NCBI RefSeq assembly: GCF_020097155.1
Contig: NZ_CP083691.1
Coordinates: forward strand, 2,046,001-2,110,000
Direction of reading: 5' to 3'
DNA from: Micrococcus porci
Lineage (GTDB): Bacteria; Actinomycetota; Actinomycetes; Actinomycetales; Micrococcaceae
DNA: 64,000 bases
This document shows positions 60,193 to 64,000 of this stretch, one piece after another. A model generated the notes under the pieces. It saw nothing but the letters and a program-made list of their open reading frames with translations, made no database searches and was not told the DNA's origin. A program made the translations under genes and the position numbers. Each line of letters starts with the position of its first letter. Position 1 is the stretch's first letter.

Positions 60193-62268
60193 TCACCCCT
60201 TGAACATGCGCCCGAAGAACCCCTTCTCCTGCTTCGGGCCGGACCCGTCCTGCCGGGCAGCGGCGGCCTCGGAGACACCCGGGGCGCCGCCGTCGTGCAG
60301 ACCGCTGAGGCCGTCCCCCGTCCGGCCGTCGGGCAGGGTGTAGTGGATCAGCGGGCGGCCGTCCTCCAGGGGCTCGACCCGCTGGATGCGAGCGCCCTCC
60401 GGCATGGCCCGCGCCTGCGCGAACACCCGGCCGTGCCATGACCAGTGGACGTCCAGGGAGTCGTCCTCCCAGTTCTCCGGGGACTCGTCCCCGCCGAGGA
60501 ACAGCGGCCGCTTGACGCCCACGCAGCGCCCCTGCCCGATCCGCACCAGGCCCAGCGTGTCCAGCGCCCGCCGGAACCCTGCCTCGTCGAAGAGCTCGCG
60601 GGCCACGGGGGTCACCAGGATCTGCTCGAGGCCGTCCTCGAACCGGCTCAGCTCCTCGCGCTGGCCGGAGGCCGCGTCATAGGAGACGAGCATCGACTGG
60701 CCCTCCACCACCTCGCGCACCGCGTACCGGCCCAGCCAGTCCACGATCACGGGGACGGCTTCTGCGGCCTGGCCGCCGAAGGACTCACGCAGATGCCCGG
60801 CCGCCTGCGCCACGCCCTCGGCCCCGAGGAAGCGGAACAGGCCGGCGTTGTACACCCGGCCGGCCAGGCCGTACCAGGCGATCGCCATCTGGGCGTCCCC
60901 GGCGTCCTTGTCCGGGGCGGCGTCGTCGTCCTGCGCCGTCTGCACCACGCCGGTCTCGGCCAGCGCGGCGAACCGTGGGGCGAAGCGCACCGGGGGCAGG
61001 CCCGCGGTGTCCTCGGACGGGCGCGGCGGCGGGGTGGGCCCGTCGGCGGGGGCGGTCTGCAGCCCGAGCCGCCCCTCCGGCGTGAGCACGTAGCCCTGGA
61101 GACGACGCTCGGGGCCCGCCTCCCGCGCGAGCCGGGCCAGGTTGCCGGCGAGCCACCAGGCGACGGACGCGGACTGGAGGCGGAAGGTGGCCGGGTCGTC
61201 CGCCTCGGGGCCCGCCACCGACGGCGGGGCCGGCGGCACCAGCACGTCACCCGCCGGGATCTCTGTCAGACGCAGTCGGGCGCAGAGCAGGGACTTCTCG
61301 GCCTCGCCGAACAGGTCCAGCAGCGCGGGGTTGCCGGCGAGGCGGTCGCGGAAGCCGTCCGCCTCCGCCACGGGGGTGCGCGTCATGGTGACCGGGCAGG
61401 AGCGCACGACGACGTCGCGGCCGTCCACGCGCTCGACCGCGTAGCAGCGGGCCCGCCAGTCCATGAGGAACGGGGCGGCGGCGTCGGGGGTGCCGAACGC
61501 CTCCCGCACCGCCTCGGCGGCCTCTCGGGCCTGCTCGTCCGTGAGCTCGCGGGCCAGGCCGTGGTTGTAGACGGCGGGACCGTGGGGGGAGGTGACCACG
61601 AGCCGCTCGGCACGCGTGCCGGCGCCGGGGCTGTGCTCCGGGTCCTGGTCCGTGTCGAAGACCAGGGTGAGGCCGCCGTCGCGGGCGGCGACGGCGATCG
61701 CGTGAGCACCCGGCTGGCGGTGCTGCCACTGGTTCTTCATGTCCGCCATGGCCGCCCAGTAGGGGTTCACGGGGACGTCCAGGATGTTGGAGGAGTGGTC
61801 CTCGCCTCCGGCGAAGGGCGGGAGCATGTAGCCCAGGCACTGGTCGAACGGCAGGTCCGAGATGCCGCGAGCCGCGAGGGCCGCAGCGCAGTCCTCGGCG
61901 CCGAGGACCCTGGCCGCGCCGGGATCGGTGAGGACGGTGTCCATGAACACCTCGAAGTCCACCACGCTGCTGGCCGCGAACAGCCCCGGGTCCGCGCGAA
62001 CCGCCGAGTCCACACCGTCCTGCCGGACCCGACAGTACTGCCGGCCACGCCAGTCCACCGCGAACGGGACCCACCCCTCCGTGAACCCGGGCGGGAAGTG
62101 GAAGGCGAGCAGGCGGGCCGCCTCGGACCCGGACTCGTGCGTGTGGAACCGCAGCAGCCCGTGCTCCAGGGTGGCGCCCGCGAGACCCGCCGCGCCGATG
62201 CGCCCGTCCAGGTCCTCGTCCCGGTAGGGCTGCGCGTCCGGGACGCGGCTCATGATCGTCAATGCCAT
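60193..62268 (-). CDS. Three-repeat Tdi1/DUF1851-like protein
   Basis: A 691-aa protein with three related segments (about residues 33-180, 225-395 and 463-625). Each begins with an N-x-G-L-type motif and a W-x-x-R-x-Y-type strand (for example VDWRGRQYC, MDWRARCYAV, VDWLGRYAV). Repeats 1 and 3 also keep the P-x-GG-x-x-x-x-N motif (MLPPFAGGEDHSSN; RPLFLGGDESPEN) typical of DUF1851, the C-terminal domain of T6SS immunity protein Tdi1. Repeat 2 has lost it. Repeats are split by Pro/Asp-rich linkers, and the C-terminus ends in a basic FFGRMFKG. Start ATG 62268 has GGGGGAG 10 nt upstream; ATG 62253 is possible. A role as immunity or toxin-binding protein is inferred. Confidence 0.65.
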   Translation of the reverse strand: MALTIMSRVPDAQPYRDEDLDGRIGAAGLAGATLEHGLLRFHTHESGSEAARLLAFHFPPGFTEGWVPFAVDWRGRQYCRVRQDGVDSAVRADPGLFAASSVVDFEVFMDTVLTDPGAARVLGAEDCAAALAARGISDLPFDQCLGYMLPPFAGGEDHSSNILDVPVNPYWAAMADMKNQWQHRQPGAHAIAVAARDGGLTLVFDTDQDPEHSPGAGTRAERLVVTSPHGPAVYNHGLARELTDEQAREAAEAVREAFGTPDAAAPFLMDWRARCYAVERVDGRDVVVRSCPVTMTRTPVAEADGFRDRLAGNPALLDLFGEAEKSLLCARLRLTEIPAGDVLVPPAPPSVAGPEADDPATFRLQSASVAWWLAGNLARLAREAGPERRLQGYVLTPEGRLGLQTAPADGPTPPPRPSEDTAGLPPVRFAPRFAALAETGVVQTAQDDDAAPDKDAGDAQMAIAWYGLAGRVYNAGLFRFLGAEGVAQAAGHLRESFGGQAAEAVPVIVDWLGRYAVREVVEGQSMLVSYDAASGQREELSRFEDGLEQILVTPVARELFDEAGFRRALDTLGLVRIGQGRCVGVKRPLFLGGDESPENWEDDSLDVHWSWHGRVFAQARAMPEGARIQRVEPLEDGRPLIHYTLPDGRTGDGLSGLHDGGAPGVSEAAAARQDGSGPKQEKGFFGRMFKG

Positions 62269-62408
62269 GGTCGTGGCGCTCCCCCTCGATGCGGACGGCG
62301 TACCGCCCCATGTCGATCCGATGTTCCCGTTCACCCTGCCACGGATGCCCCCGGCCGGTGGAGTGACGCGGAGCGCCTCAGCGGACGTCGGGCCCGAGCC
62401 CCCTGCCA

Positions 62409-63146
62409 TCAGGCCGACACGAACCCCGTGAACTCCACCGGCAAGTCGACGCGCGGATCCTCCGTCAGGGGCGCCTGCTCCAACGGCAGACCCAAACGGG
62501 CACGCACCACACCCACATGCCAAGCCACTTCGCGCTCAATCCGCTCCCGCTCCCACCCGTAGTCATTCATCCACGGCACATCCCGCGCCACCAACAACCA
62601 CGTCAACCCGTCCAGGATCATGCGCACCGCCACCACGTAGTTCGAGGGCGTCACCTTCATCGCACCCTCCAGGTCCCCCTTCTCATCGAAGGCAATCCCT
62701 GCATACTCCTTGTCCGAACCGAAATTGAAGCTCACTCGCGGAATGTGCGCCTCCGGACCCGGCTCCGAGTTCGGCGGAGCATCGAACACCTCAGCCCACC
62801 CCGAAAGCCCCACCCGCTGCGCACACCACCTGTTCACCACCCGCCGCGACTCCATCTTCGTCGACCGCGCCGGCTTCACCGCCTCCTCCATCAACAGATC
62901 CCCCCGGAACAACGGCACCAACGCCTCACGCTCCCCCGCCAACGCCAACAACAACGCGAACTGGAAATGCGCATCCGAGAACTCGTTCTCCCCCAACTCC
63001 ACCCCCGGCCGACGCCCCAAGAACTTCTTCACACCCTTCGGCGTGTCTTTGGAGAGAAGCTTCGGGAACCTCTTCCACTCCCGCCCCGCAGCAACCAGCA
63101 ACCCCTCGTCCACCGGCAAGTGCGACTTATAGATCTCCACCGTCAT
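62409..63146 (-). CDS. Unrecognised protein, likely immunity partner of the upstream toxin
   Basis: A 245-aa cytoplasmic protein, not recognised. It has no signal peptide or membrane helix, is rich in charged and aromatic residues (WMNDYGWERERIEREVAW near the C-terminus) and contains PRVSFNFGSDKEYAGIAFDEKG. The ATG at 63146 forms an ATGA overlap with the restored frame of the toxin tail and has GAGGTGAGG upstream. Such tight coupling to a toxin gene is typical of immunity genes. Its DNA is less GC-rich than the rest (37 of 60 bases are G or C at 62521-62580), suggesting recent transfer together with the toxin. Confidence 0.65.
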   Translation of the reverse strand: MTVEIYKSHLPVDEGLLVAAGREWKRFPKLLSKDTPKGVKKFLGRRPGVELGENEFSDAHFQFALLLALAGEREALVPLFRGDLLMEEAVKPARSTKMESRRVVNRWCAQRVGLSGWAEVFDAPPNSEPGPEAHIPRVSFNFGSDKEYAGIAFDEKGDLEGAMKVTPSNYVVAVRMILDGLTWLLVARDVPWMNDYGWERERIEREVAWHVGVVRARLGLPLEQAPLTEDPRVDLPVEFTGFVSA

Positions 63147-63266
63147 CTCCTCACCTCTCCCATGACAACTCTGCTGATCAGTGCGTCATGCGATTCCGCA
63201 CTCAACGCGTCGAGATCGTCGACAGGGCTATAGCCGTACTTATCCCGATGATGCCGCACCTGCGAA
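63143..63266 (-). pseudogene. Out-of-frame C-terminal tail of the HNH toxin
   Basis: Downstream of the run of C at 63267-63270 the neighbouring frame continues for 40 codons (from SQVRHHRDKYGYSP to MGEVRR) and stops in the ATGA of the next gene. Joined to the toxin after NRSAG it gives the NRS-x-G-S-Q ending usual for this nuclease type. It has no start signal of its own. I read it as the original C-terminus cut off by a one-base change. Confidence 0.6.
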
Positions 63267-64000
63267 CCCCGCACTCCGATTCGCCGACTTCTCCAACCAC
63301 TGCAGATTCTCATGGGCGTCCCGGCCGCCCAGCTGCAGGTCACGTGCGTGGTCAAGGTCGAATCCCTTCATGGCTGCACGGACCGCCCGCTCCTGCGTGT
63401 ACTGCGGCAGTTCGTGCCAGTCAGCGATCTCGCCTCGGGAGCCCTTCGCGGCATTGTGCCGCGTCATCTCGTCCTCGAGCCGCCGGAGAATGTCGTCCTC
63501 CACGCCCTTCAGCAGGGCGGGAGCCTGGTTTCCTCGCAGGTCAGTCACGCGGCCCAGCGCGTAGTCCGGATCCTTCATAAAGTCGGACCGCTTGATCGTG
63601 CGCGCATCCGGCTTCGTGAATCCCAGCCGTTCAGGCGAGCTCACGAACTGCTTGTACTGATCGACCTTGCCGACGAAAGCCTCATAAGACGCCCGACCCT
63701 CAGCCGTGGACAGATCCCACTTCGGACTCGGCCGCATCACCATCGTGCCCTTGCCCTCCACCACACCCGCAGGAAGACCACCACCCCCAGACCGGACCGG
63801 CGACACCCCCTCATCGACCGCGCGGCGCAACACCGAGGAGAACGACTCACCGCTCTTCACCCACATGACACCACCATCGGCGAGCACGCCCACCGCCGGC
63901 ACCTTCGCCAACATCCCATCCGAGAACACCTTGGCCGCCTTGTTCACATCGAACTCCCACACCGTGCGCATCGTGCTCGCCATCGCACCCACCTGCGGAT
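63240..64000 (-). CDS. HNH-type polymorphic toxin, C-terminal part (cut by window edge)
   Basis: At least 253 codons of a larger protein; the frame is open at 64000, so the true start lies outside the window. The C-terminal domain carries an HNH/endonuclease VII-like motif: FDLDHARDLQLGGRDAHENLQWLEKSANRS. Its putative metal and catalytic residues are Asp-His (63348-63353) and Asn (63306-63308, 63279-63281). Such nucleases are usual warheads of secreted polymorphic toxins. The upstream visible part (VWEFDVNKAAKVFSDGM, then a Gly-rich linker) would belong to the delivery region. The frame ends early, with FAGAASSG after the motif, probably by a frameshift. Immunity candidates follow directly. 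Confidence 0.7.
   Translation of the reverse strand, partial: PQVGAMASTMRTVWEFDVNKAAKVFSDGMLAKVPAVGVLADGGVMWVKSGESFSSVLRRAVDEGVSPVRSGGGGLPAGVVEGKGTMVMRPSPKWDLSTAEGRASYEAFVGKVDQYKQFVSSPERLGFTKPDARTIKRSDFMKDPDYALGRVTDLRGNQAPALLKGVEDDILRRLEDEMTRHNAAKGSRGEIADWHELPQYTQERAVRAAMKGFDLDHARDLQLGGRDAHENLQWLEKSANRSAGFAGAASSG

Noticed and set aside
56591..60343. A 1250-codon plus-strand frame opposite gltX, the FAH gene and the SUKH gene
   Set aside because: Shadow frame across three recognised genes and their gaps; no ribosome site or domain.
63143..63355. A separate 70-aa gene overlapping the end of the toxin
   Set aside because: It has no start signal and its first half is a shadow of the nuclease motif; the second half is better explained as the toxin's original C-terminus.

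Overview
The window is a very GC-rich stretch of actinobacterial chromosome, most likely from Micrococcus (M. luteus or a close relative) or another member of the Micrococcaceae. The core gene order is actinobacterial (rnc-mutM, ftsY-amt-ffh, rpsP-khpA-rimM-trmD-rplS-lepB-rnhB, coaD-rsmD-recG, leuCD-murA-plsC-gpsA-ddl, gltX). A wecB/wecC pair beside glycosyltransferases, an ABC-2 exporter and an LCP ligase fits the glucose/N-acetylmannosaminuronic acid teichuronic acid known from M. luteus. The genus is an inference. Most genes lie on the minus strand and many overlap at ATGA or GTGA junctions.

Region by region. 0.1-14.5 kb: a minus-strand information-processing block with xerC, dprA, yifB and yraN, then DUF2469, rnhB, two signal peptidases, rplS, trmD, rimM, khpA, rpsP, ffh, amt and ftsY. 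Strong stem-loops separate its transcription units. 14.6-30.2 kb: an MFS exporter followed by a cell-surface polymer locus. It holds an ABC ATPase and permease, wecB, a secreted beta-helix-like protein, a 1479-aa three-module glycosyltransferase, wecC, two GT4 glycosyltransferases and an LCP protein. This block sits between mutM and ftsY, where related actinobacteria usually carry smc.

30.2-45.6 kb: mutM, rnc, rpmF, DUF177, galU and coaD; an aminotransferase on the plus strand; then rsmD, recG, a DAK2-domain protein, a second LCP protein, a DUF3515 lipoprotein, ddl, gpsA, plsC and murA. GalU would supply the UDP-glucose for the polymer. 45.8-50.5 kb: leuCD, a divergent IclR-type regulator with an inverted repeat between them, and a UDP-glucose dehydrogenase. 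50.5-55.3 kb: thiL and a coupled pair of dynamin-like GTPases.

55.4-59.2 kb: two identical tRNA-Glu(CTC) genes, tRNA-Gln(CTG), a HAD phosphatase, gltX and a fumarylacetoacetate-hydrolase-family protein. 59.2-64.0 kb: an accessory conflict-type region. It holds a SUKH (SMI1/KNR4) protein, a 691-aa protein with three Tdi1/DUF1851-like repeats, an unrecognised 245-aa protein in visibly less GC-rich DNA, and the C-terminal part of an HNH-type toxin cut by the window edge. The toxin appears frameshifted in a run of four C just after its nuclease motif. The missing tail is still readable in the neighbouring frame and ends in an ATGA junction with the next gene. No gene-free gap exceeds 300 bases, and no CRISPR array or insertion sequence was seen.
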